DNA of 64,000 nt from an uncultured Alistipes sp. (GCA_905213895.1 CAJMKE010000006.1:1-64000), one strand, 5' to 3'. Counted from the stretch's first letter, positions 34,981-44,401 are shown. The notes: a model not told the origin generated them from the letters alone. Program-made: numbers and translations.

Positions 34981-35012
34981 GTATAAGCCGTTGTTTTTTG
35001 AATAAAAAACAC

Positions 35013-35020
35013 TATATTTG
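35013..35020 (+). promoter_or_regulatory. -7 element (TATATTTG) for rmuC
   Basis: TATATTTG matches the consensus 17 nt before the rmuC start. The -33 position has GTTG (34990-34993) at 19-nt spacing, a weak match. Confidence 0.55.
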
Positions 35021-35037
35021 TAAAAAGCGGATTGGGC

Positions 35038-36330
35038 ATGGATACTTTATTGATATTCGGAGTTGCAGTTTTGGGAATTGTCGTAGGGGCGGTATGCGGC
35101 TATCTGTTCTCGCGGACACGCACCGTGGCGGCGGAGACGCTGCTCGCGGCGAAGGAGAACGAGTGCCGTGCGGCTGCTGCCGAACGCGATGCCTTGCGTG
35201 GCGAGACGGTGTCCGTGCGCTCGAATCTTGCCGATTTGCGGAGCGAGAACGCACGGTTGCAGGAGCAGTTGCGGCAGGAGAGCGAGGAGAGAGCCAAAAT
35301 CCGCAAGGATTCGGAACTCGCCTTTCGCGAAATCGCTTCGACGATAATCGACGAGCGGTCGAAGGCGTTCAAGGAGGCGAACGAATCGCGTCTGGCGGAG
35401 ATACTGAATCCGTTCAAGGAGAATGTCGAAACGCTGCGCAAGACGATACACGACTGCTATACGGGCGAGGTCGGCGAGGTCAAGTCGCTGAAAGAGAGCC
35501 TGCGTCTGTTGACGGAACTCAATACCACCATCGGTCGCGAGGCGAAGGAACTGACGGGCGCGCTGCGCGGCAACAGCAAGGTTCAGGGCGACTGGGGCGA
35601 GATGGTGCTGCGCCAGATTCTCGAACGGTCGGGTCTCGAAGAGGGCGTAAACTATTCGTTGCAGGCTACGACCAATACCGACGGCACGAGAATCGTCGGC
35701 GAAGAGGGCAACCGGCTGCGCCCCGATGCGATATTCTATCTGCCCGAGGGCAAGAATATCGTCATCGACTCCAAGGTGTCGCTGACGGCGTATACCGATT
35801 ACGTGAATGCCGCCGACGAAGCGTCGCGCGAACGTGCGCTCAAAGCGCATCTGTTGTCGGTGCGACGGCATATCGACGAACTTTCGGGCAAGCGTTACGA
35901 CGATTTCGTCGCCGATGCGGCGGATTTCGTGATGATGTTCGTGCCGAACGAGAGTGCATATATGGCTACGATGCAGGCGGATGCGGACGTCTGGCAGTAT
36001 GCCTACGACAAACGGGTGGTCATAGTCAGTCCGACGCACCTCATGTCGGTGCTGAAACTGATGTACCAACTCTGGTCGCGCGACAAGCAGAACCGGAATG
36101 CGTTGAAAATTGCCGAGGAGACTGGCAAACTGTACGACAAACTCGCAGGTTTCGTAGGCGATTTGGAGGATGTCGGCGCGGCATTGCAGAAGGCGTCGAA
36201 GAAGTACGACGATGCCTATTCCAAACTCTCGACTGGGCGCGGCAACGTGCTGTCGAAGGCTGAAAGTATCCGTAAACTCGGTATCAAGACCGCCAAAAGT
36301 CTGCCTGCGGCGGAGGAGTCCGAAGAGTGA
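35038..36330 (+). CDS. rmuC: DNA recombination protein RmuC
   Basis: This 430-residue protein has an N-terminal membrane anchor, a coiled coil (about 30-140) and the RmuC nuclease-like core (GNSKVQGDWGEMVLRQILE, RPDAIFYLPEGKNIVIDSKV, MMFVPNESAY, IVSPTHLMSVLKL). RmuC limits inversions and other rearrangements at short inverted repeats, which may be relevant to the many repeats in this window. It is followed 22 nt later by a lipoprotein gene. Confidence 0.94.
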   Translation: MDTLLIFGVAVLGIVVGAVCGYLFSRTRTVAAETLLAAKENECRAAAAERDALRGETVSVRSNLADLRSENARLQEQLRQESEERAKIRKDSELAFREIASTIIDERSKAFKEANESRLAEILNPFKENVETLRKTIHDCYTGEVGEVKSLKESLRLLTELNTTIGREAKELTGALRGNSKVQGDWGEMVLRQILERSGLEEGVNYSLQATTNTDGTRIVGEEGNRLRPDAIFYLPEGKNIVIDSKVSLTAYTDYVNAADEASRERALKAHLLSVRRHIDELSGKRYDDFVADAADFVMMFVPNESAYMATMQADADVWQYAYDKRVVIVSPTHLMSVLKLMYQLWSRDKQNRNALKIAEETGKLYDKLAGFVGDLEDVGAALQKASKKYDDAYSKLSTGRGNVLSKAESIRKLGIKTAKSLPAAEESEE

Positions 36331-36352
36331 TGAACATAAAACGAATCATAAT

Positions 36353-37093
36353 ATGAAAAGATTTTCGATGGCTTTTGCCACGGCTGCCGTACTGCTCGCT
36401 TTCGCAGTCGGCTGCGACGACAAGAAGGAAGACCAGCCTGCAATAGGGCTGAAAATGTCGGTATATCCTGCCGAATTCGAGTTCAACGACCGTCACGAAA
36501 CTGGCGATGTCAAGGTGTCGGTCGAGGAGACTGCCGAATGGTCGGTATCAGTGCCGGTCGGTGCCGACTGGATAAGTGTCGAGCAGACCGACGGCGGATT
36601 GCACATATCGGTCGTGCCTATCGAACCCGACAAGGAGGACAACATCAAGTCGCGTTCGGGGCGTGTGGACGTCAATGCGGTTCGCGGTATGTACAACAGA
36701 GTGATGTCGGTGGAAATCAAGCAGTATGCCGATGACGACATCCCGTCGGACGGACCTATTCACTTCTACGACACGACGTTCGAGAAGATGATGCTCGACC
36801 TCTACGACGAGGACGAAAACGGCAAGGTTTCGCCAGCCGAAGCGTCGAAGGCTAAAACGCTGGTTTGCAGCGGTAGCGGCATTGCATCGTTGAACGGCAT
36901 AGAGTATTTCCGCAATCTGACGTCGATTGATTGCAGCGACAACGAAATCGCGCTTCTCGATTTGCGCAGGAATACCAAACTTACAAAACTCGATGTTCGC
37001 AAAAATCCGCTGACAGAGGTCGTTCTCGGGCAGAATCAGGAAATCGAAGACCTGCAAATCGACGATGCCTCGGTAATCGTCAGGAGGAATTAG
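36353..37093 (+). CDS. BACON / EF-hand / leucine-rich-repeat surface lipoprotein (short paralogue)
   Basis: This 246-residue lipoprotein has a lipobox ending LAFAVGC. A BACON-like beta-sandwich follows (about 30-125; MSVYPAEFEFNDRHETGDV, AEWSVSVPVGADWISVEQ, QYADDD), then an EF-hand-like loop with calcium-ligand spacing (DEDENGKVSPAE). Two to three LRR-like repeats close the chain (NLTSIDCSDNEIALLDLR, KLTKLDVRKNPL). The same architecture, with many more LRRs, occurs at 42893-44380. It probably sits on the outer membrane and binds another surface molecule. Confidence 0.82.
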   Translation: MKRFSMAFATAAVLLAFAVGCDDKKEDQPAIGLKMSVYPAEFEFNDRHETGDVKVSVEETAEWSVSVPVGADWISVEQTDGGLHISVVPIEPDKEDNIKSRSGRVDVNAVRGMYNRVMSVEIKQYADDDIPSDGPIHFYDTTFEKMMLDLYDEDENGKVSPAEASKAKTLVCSGSGIASLNGIEYFRNLTSIDCSDNEIALLDLRRNTKLTKLDVRKNPLTEVVLGQNQEIEDLQIDDASVIVRRN

Positions 37094-37104
37094 GGCGATT
37101 GGTG

Positions 37105-37185
37105 GGCTTTAAGGCGATAGGGGCGTTAAAATCATTAGAGACCTTAAAGTCCTTAAAGTCGTTAGGGTCGTTAGGGTCATTAGAG
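37105..37185. repeat. 9-nt-period array, locus 8 (nine units)
   Basis: Nine units from GGCTTTAAG to TCATTAGAG, the longest array in the window. It lies between the short LRR lipoprotein gene and the bidirectional terminator. Confidence 0.9.
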
Positions 37186-37223
37186 AAAAACACCCGCACC
37201 ACGATAAATGGTGCGGGTGTTTT
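37186..37223. terminator. Bidirectional terminator between convergent lipoprotein genes
   Basis: AACACCCGCACCA pairs with TGGTGCGGGTGTT around a short loop. Runs of A before and T after give U-tracts in both directions. Confidence 0.92.
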
Positions 37224-37246
37224 GTATGAAGCCGTATGGCTACCGG

Positions 37247-39733
37247 TTATTCGCAGGTAACCTTGACCTGACCGATAATGGAGAATCCGGTTGCCGTGAA
37301 AGTTACGCTTACTGCGGCAGAACCCGTCCATACCGATGTCGCGCCTGCGCTCTGGTTGTTGTCGAGGCTGCCTTCGTCGGCGCGCGCCTTGAAATACTTT
37401 CCGTTTGCTGCGGTAATCTCGATTTTGGTAATCGTCTTGCCGTTTGCGGGCTTGAATGTGATGGAATTTCCGCTACTCATTTTGAGACCGAGACCTTCGG
37501 AGTGCCATTCGGCATTGGAACTCGAAAGCGTGAAATTCTTGCCTTCTATGGTACCTATTCTGCCCGATGTCGCACCGTCGATAGGGAATACCAATGTCTC
37601 TTCCTTGTCATCGCCGGGAACTTCGCCTGCCGCCGAACGAACGTATATTGTCGGGGAGTATGCGCCGCTGCCGAGGTAACTCGAACTGCAAAATCCGCCA
37701 ATCTCCATAGTCTCGAATACGAAATAGTTTCCTGCCGACGTTTTGAGCGAACCGTTGGTAATCGTCCACGAATGTGCGGTCGATGCGCTGTTCGTGAGTT
37801 CCAGCGAATATCCGTCGGCATTGATGTATTTGTCTTCCGTTTTCAGCAGGAACTGACCAGCCGCAGCACCTTCGCAGAGCGTTGCAATCAGCACGTTGTC
37901 AGCAGGCGAGGTTATTTTGCCGTCGACGATTGAAACCGATACCGATTTAGGTCCGTCGTAGCCGAACTCTTTGCCCGCTGCACACACGCCCTGCCAGTCG
38001 TATACGAATATCAATTCGTCGCCGACTTTGAGCGTCGATGCGTCGGTGAGTTCTACGAAATCGCTGCTCGGCTCGACAACCGGTTCTTTCTCGGTCGTAA
38101 CGCTTGCCGTTGCGGCTGCCGAAACCTTATGTATGGAAGTGTCGGCAGGGTTGGCTACCACGGAGATTTCGTAGGATTTATCGTATTCCAAAGTGAACTC
38201 CGCAGTCGTTTCGGCTGTCGTTTTGCTTTCGCCGCCGCATGTTACGGTGTAGTCCGCAACACCCTCGACAGCACCCCAAGTTACGGTTACGACATTGCCT
38301 GCCGCCGTCGCCGCGAGGTTCGCCGGAGTGGCGAGCGCGGTTTTAGGCGTACCTATCGCGCAGTGGTAAATGGCGGTAAGGTTTTGACCGGAGTAGAGGT
38401 TTACGCACTGGAAGAACTCGTCGCCCGAATCTTCGTTGTATTTTATATAAGGTGTACCGGTTTCGTCGTTTATCGACTTGACGGTGATAAGACCGTATTG
38501 GCTTATCGATATCTGCCAAGAGTGGGCATTGTCGATGGATTGCGCTATCTCGAACTTGGCGCGGGCGGCATTGAGGTATGTGCCGTCCTTCAATTCGAAC
38601 TTGAACGTACCCTCTTTTTCGCCGTCGTGCAAAGTGATGACCTGCGCCTTTTCCGGCAAAACGGTAATCTGCGAGTTGGTAATCGTTACAGTTTGTACGG
38701 TGATGCAGTCGTAAGAATCCATCACGGTGCTGAACGTATAGTTGGCAGCCGTTTGCTCGTTGAAGTATACGAACAGAATCTCGTCCTCGGCATTGAGCAG
38801 CGACACATCGGTGAGTTTGGTGTATGTCTTCGCCTGCGCCTTCTCGGAACGCTTCATTTCGGTTACGCCGAATGCCGTGATGTCAGCCGATTCGAGTGCG
38901 AACGGTTTGTCGGCGGTGAATACGGCGGTCTTTTCGTAAGTCGCCTTGTCGGTATCGACGGTTACGGTCAGCGTGTCGTCCGCGCCGAGCGTGCAAGGCA
39001 GCGCAGTGAACCAGATTGCATCTTCGCCCGTAGCGACGAAATCATTGATTGTCAGCGTCAGTCCTTTGCCGTCGGCAACCGCTGCGTCGGTCAGTTTGCC
39101 GGTCGAGAGGTCGGCGACCAGAACGCCTGCCAGAGGCTGCGAGGCGGCAAGTTCTATCTTCTCTATCTTCTCGCCTGCCGCGATGCCTTTGAGCGTCATT
39201 TTAGCCAAAGCGGCTACGCGGTGGAACTGGAACGTGAGTTCCGACGGACGCTCCGCGAGGTCTATCGGCTTCGCCAACAGCAGGTCGGCATTAGGGTCGA
39301 AACTGCTCTCGGCAGGAGTCTGTGCCGACGGAACCTGAATCTTGAACGCCTTGCGGTTCGAATTGCTGAACTCGATGTAGTTGGCGGCAGGATAGATTGC
39401 CGAGTACATGAATCCTTCGCTCGATGCCGAGCCGTAGACGGATACCGAGAATTTGGCGGAACGACCGTCGAGTTCGTAACCCGAAGTGGTGTATGCCTTG
39501 AAATCCCACTCCGATTTGTTGTACTCCAACACTTTCAGTTTCTCGCCCGAGGCGTTCCAGTTCATCTGTTTCTGCGCCTCGTCGTAGTAGGTTCTGGTAG
39601 CGTCCGCTTCGGCGGTAACCGCTATCTTGAACTCGGCAGGAGTGCCGATATTGGAGACATCCTCTTTGGTGCATGCTGTGATGGCGGCGGCAATCGTTGC
39701 GACAGCCATAATGGAATTGAACAGTCTTTTCAT
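37247..39733 (-). CDS. Large surface lipoprotein, fimbrillin-like with an internal domain duplication
   Basis: This 828-residue protein starts at ATG 39733 with a lipobox ending AAITAC. Residues about 20-300 look like the fimbrillin/Mfa family (SEGFMYSAIYPAANYIE, RVAALAKMTLKGIAAGEKI). Two related modules of about 135 residues follow: KLTDVSLLNAEDEILFVYF near 302 and ELTDASTLKVGDELIFVYD near 553. Each holds an AHSW motif. An Fn3-like domain lies between them (about 462-545). The C-terminal 110 residues look like a galactose-binding-like sandwich. It is probably a cell-surface adhesin or fimbrial subunit. A 56-residue gene with a nine-G run lies 13 nt upstream. Confidence 0.8.
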   Translation of the reverse strand: MKRLFNSIMAVATIAAAITACTKEDVSNIGTPAEFKIAVTAEADATRTYYDEAQKQMNWNASGEKLKVLEYNKSEWDFKAYTTSGYELDGRSAKFSVSVYGSASSEGFMYSAIYPAANYIEFSNSNRKAFKIQVPSAQTPAESSFDPNADLLLAKPIDLAERPSELTFQFHRVAALAKMTLKGIAAGEKIEKIELAASQPLAGVLVADLSTGKLTDAAVADGKGLTLTINDFVATGEDAIWFTALPCTLGADDTLTVTVDTDKATYEKTAVFTADKPFALESADITAFGVTEMKRSEKAQAKTYTKLTDVSLLNAEDEILFVYFNEQTAANYTFSTVMDSYDCITVQTVTITNSQITVLPEKAQVITLHDGEKEGTFKFELKDGTYLNAARAKFEIAQSIDNAHSWQISISQYGLITVKSINDETGTPYIKYNEDSGDEFFQCVNLYSGQNLTAIYHCAIGTPKTALATPANLAATAAGNVVTVTWGAVEGVADYTVTCGGESKTTAETTAEFTLEYDKSYEISVVANPADTSIHKVSAAATASVTTEKEPVVEPSSDFVELTDASTLKVGDELIFVYDWQGVCAAGKEFGYDGPKSVSVSIVDGKITSPADNVLIATLCEGAAAGQFLLKTEDKYINADGYSLELTNSASTAHSWTITNGSLKTSAGNYFVFETMEIGGFCSSSYLGSGAYSPTIYVRSAAGEVPGDDKEETLVFPIDGATSGRIGTIEGKNFTLSSSNAEWHSEGLGLKMSSGNSITFKPANGKTITKIEITAANGKYFKARADEGSLDNNQSAGATSVWTGSAAVSVTFTATGFSIIGQVKVTCE

Positions 39734-39746
39734 GGTCGTCTGGTTT

Positions 39747-39917
39747 TTAGAGGTCGCCGTAATCATTCGTATCGGGGTCTTCGCCCGGCAAACCGGCATT
39801 TCCGAAACTGCCTGCGAATCCGTGCTCGGCATGAATACCGATTTGTTTGAGCGTCGGAGTGGAATATTCGCCGATTCCCCCCCCCGATTGAAATGCTCTG
39901 AGGAGTTTTGTTTTCAT
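39747..39917 (-). CDS. 56-residue protein with a nine-G homopolymer near its start, ahead of the fimbrillin-like gene
   Basis: From ATG at 39917, 56 codons run to TAA (complement of 39747-39749), 13 nt before the lipoprotein ATG. Codons 11-14 are TCG GGG GGG GGA, a run of nine G at 39877-39885. The peptide starts MKTKLLRAFQ, has no membrane helix, and ends GEDPDTNDYGDL. Small genes of this style beside surface-protein genes are familiar to me from Bacteroidales, but I know no function. The last third is acidic. In the frame set by one G fewer, the reading frame would pass without stop into the lipoprotein gene. Confidence 0.7.
   Translation of the reverse strand: MKTKLLRAFQSGGGIGEYSTPTLKQIGIHAEHGFAGSFGNAGLPGEDPDTNDYGDL
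39877..39885. repeat. Homopolymer C9/G9 tract inside the small gene
   Basis: Nine C on the plus strand (nine G on the coding strand). Such tracts are prone to slipped-strand changes in length. Confidence 0.95.
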
Positions 39918-40273
39918 ATGAAATATGTATTAAAAAAGATATGTTTCGCTCATTATCATTTGCAAATATACGGAAAAATGCGTACATTATACGATATTTT
40001 TCAATTTTTTTAGTTTTGTCGGCGTTTTTTCATCTTCATGACATTAAACGGATTATCCGATTTCGACCTCACACGTGCGTCTGTGCGGGATTATCGATTT
40101 ATGCGCATAAAAATTCGATTTTTCGGATTCTTTCAATGGTAATCACGAAAAAAGCGTATCTTTACCGCGGTTTATAAAGTTGCGTCAGTTTAAGAATCGG
40201 TGTCGCGAACGCCTGTTTCAGAATGATTCGATGTTTAGAAATCCACATTTACTTACATATTATTAGTTTATTT
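39918..40273. other. AT-rich divergent intergenic region between two surface-lipoprotein genes
   Basis: This 356-bp region holds the promoters of the two divergent surface genes. A -7-like TATATTTG on the minus strand (39963-39970) lies 46 nt upstream of the small gene. On the plus strand TATCTTTA near 40154 could be a -7 element for the 841-residue lipoprotein. I saw no clear -33 boxes and no inverted repeats that would suggest an invertible promoter. Confidence 0.5.
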
Positions 40274-42799
40274 ATGAAATTCAATCGTTTGGTTTATGCA
40301 CTCGTCGTGGCATCGCTGGTGTTCGTTGCGTCGTGCGAAAAGAATGGTCCCGAGCCTGCTCCGGAATCGCGGGTATCGCTGTCCGCGGTCAAGGAGGACG
40401 GCGGAAAATGGGTCGACGGAGAGAAGGTTTTTGTCAACGGCATCGAATATGCGCTTGCCGTCGAGTCGAATGCAAGCATTGCACGTATAGACGGCGTGGT
40501 CAAATCCGATAGATATTGCGGAGCATACGGTGTTCCGACCGGTGCTTCGGTGGGCGAGACCGTACTGGCATTCGCCGTTCCGACGGTCCGCACCGCATCT
40601 GCCGCGGACTTCGGTCCTATGGTTGCTTCGGGCAGCAGCGAAACGCTGATGTTCTACAATACGTTCGGACGTCTGCGTCTTTTGCTGACGGGCGACAAGA
40701 CCGTAACCAAGATAGAGATGATGGCGGGCAACGGCGAAAAGATTTCGGGCAACGCCTCGATAGACCTCGTGTTCCCGGAGGAGCCTGAGGTCGTCATGGG
40801 TGCCGACGCTTCGCCTGCGCTTTCAGTCGATTTGGGCGACGGAATCGCTCTCGGCGCAGCCGCATCGTCGGTGGACGTGTGTCTGCCTGCCGGCGATTAC
40901 GGCAGTCTTACGATGATAATCCACGATACGGAGGACGGAATAATGACTGCCGCGCTCGATAATGTCGTAATCGTCCGCGGCTCGTCCACGACGCGCAATA
41001 TCGAGTATGTCGCCGACGCGGAGGCTCCCGTGCAAATCGCATGTTCGTTCGAGACTTCCGCCGGAGGCACTCTGCCTACGTGGAACGCAGGTTCGATAAT
41101 CAGCGTGAACGGTGCGCCGGCACTGCTCATGTCGGGCGAAAATACGGCTGTCGGCATGTTCGGTCCCGTCGCTGCCGCCGATGCGTACTATGCCGTGTCG
41201 CCGGCTTCGACCTTCGCCGGTCTGAACGGCAGTCTGGTAAAGGTCGAGATTCCGGCTTCATATTCGAGTGAAGCGACGCTCGCTTCGGTCAATCCCGCAG
41301 TCGCATACTCGACGTCGAAGGAACTGACGTTCAAACATATCGCCGGTGCGGGCAAAATCCGTGTCGCCGGTGCGCATTCGCTGCGTTCGCTGATACTCCA
41401 AAGCAACGGCGACCAGCGCATTGCGGGTCGTGCGGACGTTGCGATGAACGGAAACGATTTCACGGTGTCGATGGCTCCGGATGCGTCGAAAACCGCGACG
41501 CTGGATTGCGGCGGCGGAGTCTCGATTGTCGGCGGCAGGGATTTCGTATTCGTTCTGCCGGTCGCGAACTATGACAAGGGATTCACCCTCATACTTACCA
41601 ATATCAAGGGACAGCGCGTGTCGTACCAGATTCCTGCGGCGAACATCGCACGCAACGAAACCGTTTCGCTCGGCAATATCGAATGGCAGTCGGGCGGCGA
41701 TGCGGAGGGCAACCTGAGCATCATGGGCTGGGCGAACTGCTATATGGTTCACGGCGACGGCAAGTATTCGTTCGAAACCACGCTGACCGACGGTACGGCT
41801 GTCGGGAACATCGCTTCCGCCGACTGGCTGTGGGTATCGAAGGTGGGCGAGTCGAACGAGAATCTGCTCGTGTCGGACGTCAGGTATGCCGACGGCGTGA
41901 TTTCGTTCACCGCTACGGCGAACAAGGGTAACGCCCTTATCGCGGCGTTCGATGCCGCGGGCAATATCGTTTGGAGTTGGCATATATGGATGACCGACGA
42001 ACCTGCGATGATGGACTACGAGAACTCCATATACAAGAATCAGGAGGGATATTTCTGCATGGACCGCAACCTCGGCGCGACGAGCGCGGCGATTAACGGC
42101 GGTGTCGAAACTTACGGTCTGCTGTACCAGTGGGGACGCAAGGACCCGTTCATCTGCGGATTCGAGTGCGAAACCAAGGAGACCCGATTCGCCAACGGCA
42201 GCAGTTACACCGTTTGCAACACCAAGTACGCACAGGCGAAATGGCGGTCGGAGTGCGGTACGAAGGAGAACGGTACAGTCGCTTTCGCAACGGCTAATCC
42301 GATGTATTTCCTCGCTGCGAACAGAACGTCGAACGGCGTAATATGGCTTGCCGAGGGCGAGTTCCCGAGTCCTGTGAATTCCGAGGACGAGTGGAGCCTG
42401 TGGAAGCCGTTCCGCAAGACCAACTACGACCCGTGCCCTCCGGGCTACCGTGTGCCGCGCAACAACTTCTTCGGAGTATTGACCAACTCCAATACGATAG
42501 TCCGCGAGCCGTATCCGGGTCTGATATTCTCCAATTCCAAGGGTGAGCAGCACTGGTATCCGTTGCAGGGCTATCGCAGCGCGCATCCGCAGGAGACGGG
42601 AGCGTTGATATATGGCGGAAACAGTCTCGATTTGCAAAACCGCAACAATTCGCAGGGATTCGTATGGACAAGCGAGATACAGGCTACCAGAGCGTCTTAC
42701 TGTCTGCATATCGTACCTCCGTATGTCTACAATACGACCGATGCCGACGGCTGGGGTTCGGGTCTGGCGGTACGTTGCGTGGACGAATCTGCCGAATAA
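40274..42799 (+). CDS. Large surface lipoprotein with fimbrillin-like domains and a C-terminal FISUMP domain
   Basis: This 841-residue protein starts at ATG 40274 with a lipobox ending FVASC. The first 470 residues contain two related beta-rich modules of fimbrillin type (VSLSAVKEDGGKWVDGEKV; then CSFETSAGGTLPTWNAGSI). The C-terminal 250 residues match the FISUMP/major-paralogous-domain pattern (CMDRNLGATSAAINGGVETY, LLYQWGRKDPF, YDPCPPGYRVPR). It is probably a surface structure or adhesin component. It is divergent from the fimbrillin-like gene and precedes the second LRR lipoprotein by 93 nt. Confidence 0.82.
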   Translation: MKFNRLVYALVVASLVFVASCEKNGPEPAPESRVSLSAVKEDGGKWVDGEKVFVNGIEYALAVESNASIARIDGVVKSDRYCGAYGVPTGASVGETVLAFAVPTVRTASAADFGPMVASGSSETLMFYNTFGRLRLLLTGDKTVTKIEMMAGNGEKISGNASIDLVFPEEPEVVMGADASPALSVDLGDGIALGAAASSVDVCLPAGDYGSLTMIIHDTEDGIMTAALDNVVIVRGSSTTRNIEYVADAEAPVQIACSFETSAGGTLPTWNAGSIISVNGAPALLMSGENTAVGMFGPVAAADAYYAVSPASTFAGLNGSLVKVEIPASYSSEATLASVNPAVAYSTSKELTFKHIAGAGKIRVAGAHSLRSLILQSNGDQRIAGRADVAMNGNDFTVSMAPDASKTATLDCGGGVSIVGGRDFVFVLPVANYDKGFTLILTNIKGQRVSYQIPAANIARNETVSLGNIEWQSGGDAEGNLSIMGWANCYMVHGDGKYSFETTLTDGTAVGNIASADWLWVSKVGESNENLLVSDVRYADGVISFTATANKGNALIAAFDAAGNIVWSWHIWMTDEPAMMDYENSIYKNQEGYFCMDRNLGATSAAINGGVETYGLLYQWGRKDPFICGFECETKETRFANGSSYTVCNTKYAQAKWRSECGTKENGTVAFATANPMYFLAANRTSNGVIWLAEGEFPSPVNSEDEWSLWKPFRKTNYDPCPPGYRVPRNNFFGVLTNSNTIVREPYPGLIFSNSKGEQHWYPLQGYRSAHPQETGALIYGGNSLDLQNRNNSQGFVWTSEIQATRASYCLHIVPPYVYNTTDADGWGSGLAVRCVDESAE

Positions 42800-42892
42800 C
42801 ATCGGGAACTTATTGATAATTTTATGTTCGGGTGCCGGTGCCGCATTTGTGCGGATGCCGGCATCCGGAACGGATAAAAACGGATAGATAGA

Positions 42893-44380
42893 ATGAAACA
42901 CAATATTTTATATAGGATTTTCGTATGCTGCGCGGTGTTCGGATTGGTATTTCCGTTCATCGGATGCGACAAGGAGAGCAATGAGGGGCAGCCGACCGAA
43001 ATCATGTTGAGCGTCGCTCCGCTGACGCTCGAATTCGAAGCGGAGACAGAGTCCAAGACGGTGAAAATCGCTACCGACGGCGACCGCTGGATATTTCTCG
43101 ACGGCTATCCGTCGTGGATAGACGTAGTGGAGGACGGGAATGTTCTTACGGTTACCGTCGAGAAGAACGGGACCGGCGCAACCCGTTCGGGACTTATCGA
43201 CATCAAGGCGATTCGCGGCAGCGACAGCCGCACAAAGTCGATTGTCGTCCGCCAGTATGCCGAGGGCGATGCGCCGGACGACGGATACGTCCATTTCGGC
43301 GACGACGCGTTCGAGGAGTTGATTCTCGGCTATTACGATGCGAACGGCGACGGGCGTCTGTCGCTCGACGAGGCGAAGCGAATCACGCAACTCGACGTCG
43401 CCGACTCGGGCATCAAGTCGCTGCGCGGAGTGGAGCGGTTCTCCGAACTCGTTCAACTCGAATGCGAGTACAATGCGCTTACATCGCTCGATGTCGGCGG
43501 ACTCGCGAAGTTGCAGTATCTGATTTGCGACCACAATGCAATCGCGTCGCTCAATATCGAAGGCTGTACGTCGCTCACGTCGATAATCTGTTCCGACAAC
43601 AAGATAACGTCGCTCAATGTCAAGGATGTTTGCAAGGGTCTGGAATTCCTGAACTGCGGTCGCAACAAACTGACCAGAATGGACGTTTCGGGAATGAAGA
43701 GCCTGCAACATTTCTATTGCGAGATGAACGAAATCGCGACTGTCGATGTCGGCGGATGTACGGCAATGACGACTTTGGTGTGCCACCGCAACTCCATTTC
43801 GTCGCTCGACATCAAGGGGCTGGCGAAAGTGAACTACCTACGCTGCGAGCAGAACCGACTGACGACGCTCGACGTCAGCGACCAGCCTATGTTGGAACAG
43901 ATGGAGTGCTATGAAAATATGCTCAACGAACTCGATTTGTCGAACAATCCGTTGATGACGATACTCGTCTGCCACAGCAACGACATATCGAAACTGGTTA
44001 TCGACAAATGTACCGCTTTGGAGACCCTCGACTGCTCGACCAACCGTCTTGTGTCGCTCGACGTGTCGATGATGCCGGAGATGAAAAGCCTTAACTGCCG
44101 CGCCAACAATCTCGCGTCGCTCGATTTGGGCGGCTGTACGAAGATGGAGTATCTGACGTGCGACAATACCGGCATAGCCGCTGTCGAGGTGAGCCACATG
44201 CCGTCGCTCAAAGAGTTAGTATGCAACGACAACCGTCTGACGACGCTCGATGTCAGTGCCAACCGTGCGCTTGCGAAACTGCATTGTCAGGGCAACTCGC
44301 TTGCCGATTTGTGGCTGGCGGCGGGTCAGACTATCGCCGACCTCAAAGTGGATGACCGCTCCGTGATAAAGTACAAGTAG
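42893..44380 (+). CDS. BACON / EF-hand / leucine-rich-repeat surface lipoprotein (long paralogue)
   Basis: This 495-residue lipoprotein has a lipobox ending VFPFIGC. A BACON-like domain follows (about 30-125; VAPLTLEFEAETESKTVKI, VRQYAEGD), then an EF-hand loop DANGDGRLSLDE. About 15 LRRs of 20-21 residues close it, in the form L..L.C..N.LTSLDV. The Cys in most repeats is at a fixed place, as in other Bacteroidetes LRR lipoproteins. It shares its layout with the short paralogue at 36353-37093. It ends near the start of a terminator. Confidence 0.86.
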   Translation: MKHNILYRIFVCCAVFGLVFPFIGCDKESNEGQPTEIMLSVAPLTLEFEAETESKTVKIATDGDRWIFLDGYPSWIDVVEDGNVLTVTVEKNGTGATRSGLIDIKAIRGSDSRTKSIVVRQYAEGDAPDDGYVHFGDDAFEELILGYYDANGDGRLSLDEAKRITQLDVADSGIKSLRGVERFSELVQLECEYNALTSLDVGGLAKLQYLICDHNAIASLNIEGCTSLTSIICSDNKITSLNVKDVCKGLEFLNCGRNKLTRMDVSGMKSLQHFYCEMNEIATVDVGGCTAMTTLVCHRNSISSLDIKGLAKVNYLRCEQNRLTTLDVSDQPMLEQMECYENMLNELDLSNNPLMTILVCHSNDISKLVIDKCTALETLDCSTNRLVSLDVSMMPEMKSLNCRANNLASLDLGGCTKMEYLTCDNTGIAAVEVSHMPSLKELVCNDNRLTTLDVSANRALAKLHCQGNSLADLWLAAGQTIADLKVDDRSVIKYK

Positions 44381-44401
44381 CGGGGAGGAATGCCTGTCGT
44401 C

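Noticed and set aside
39763..39987. A 74-codon frame overlapping the poly-G gene
   Set aside because: It starts upstream of the plausible -7 element, is rich in Arg in its second half and lacks the smooth acidic end seen in the 56-codon frame.
39918..40273. An invertible promoter between the divergent lipoprotein genes
   Set aside because: I could not find inverted repeats flanking the promoter region, and no recombinase gene is in the window.
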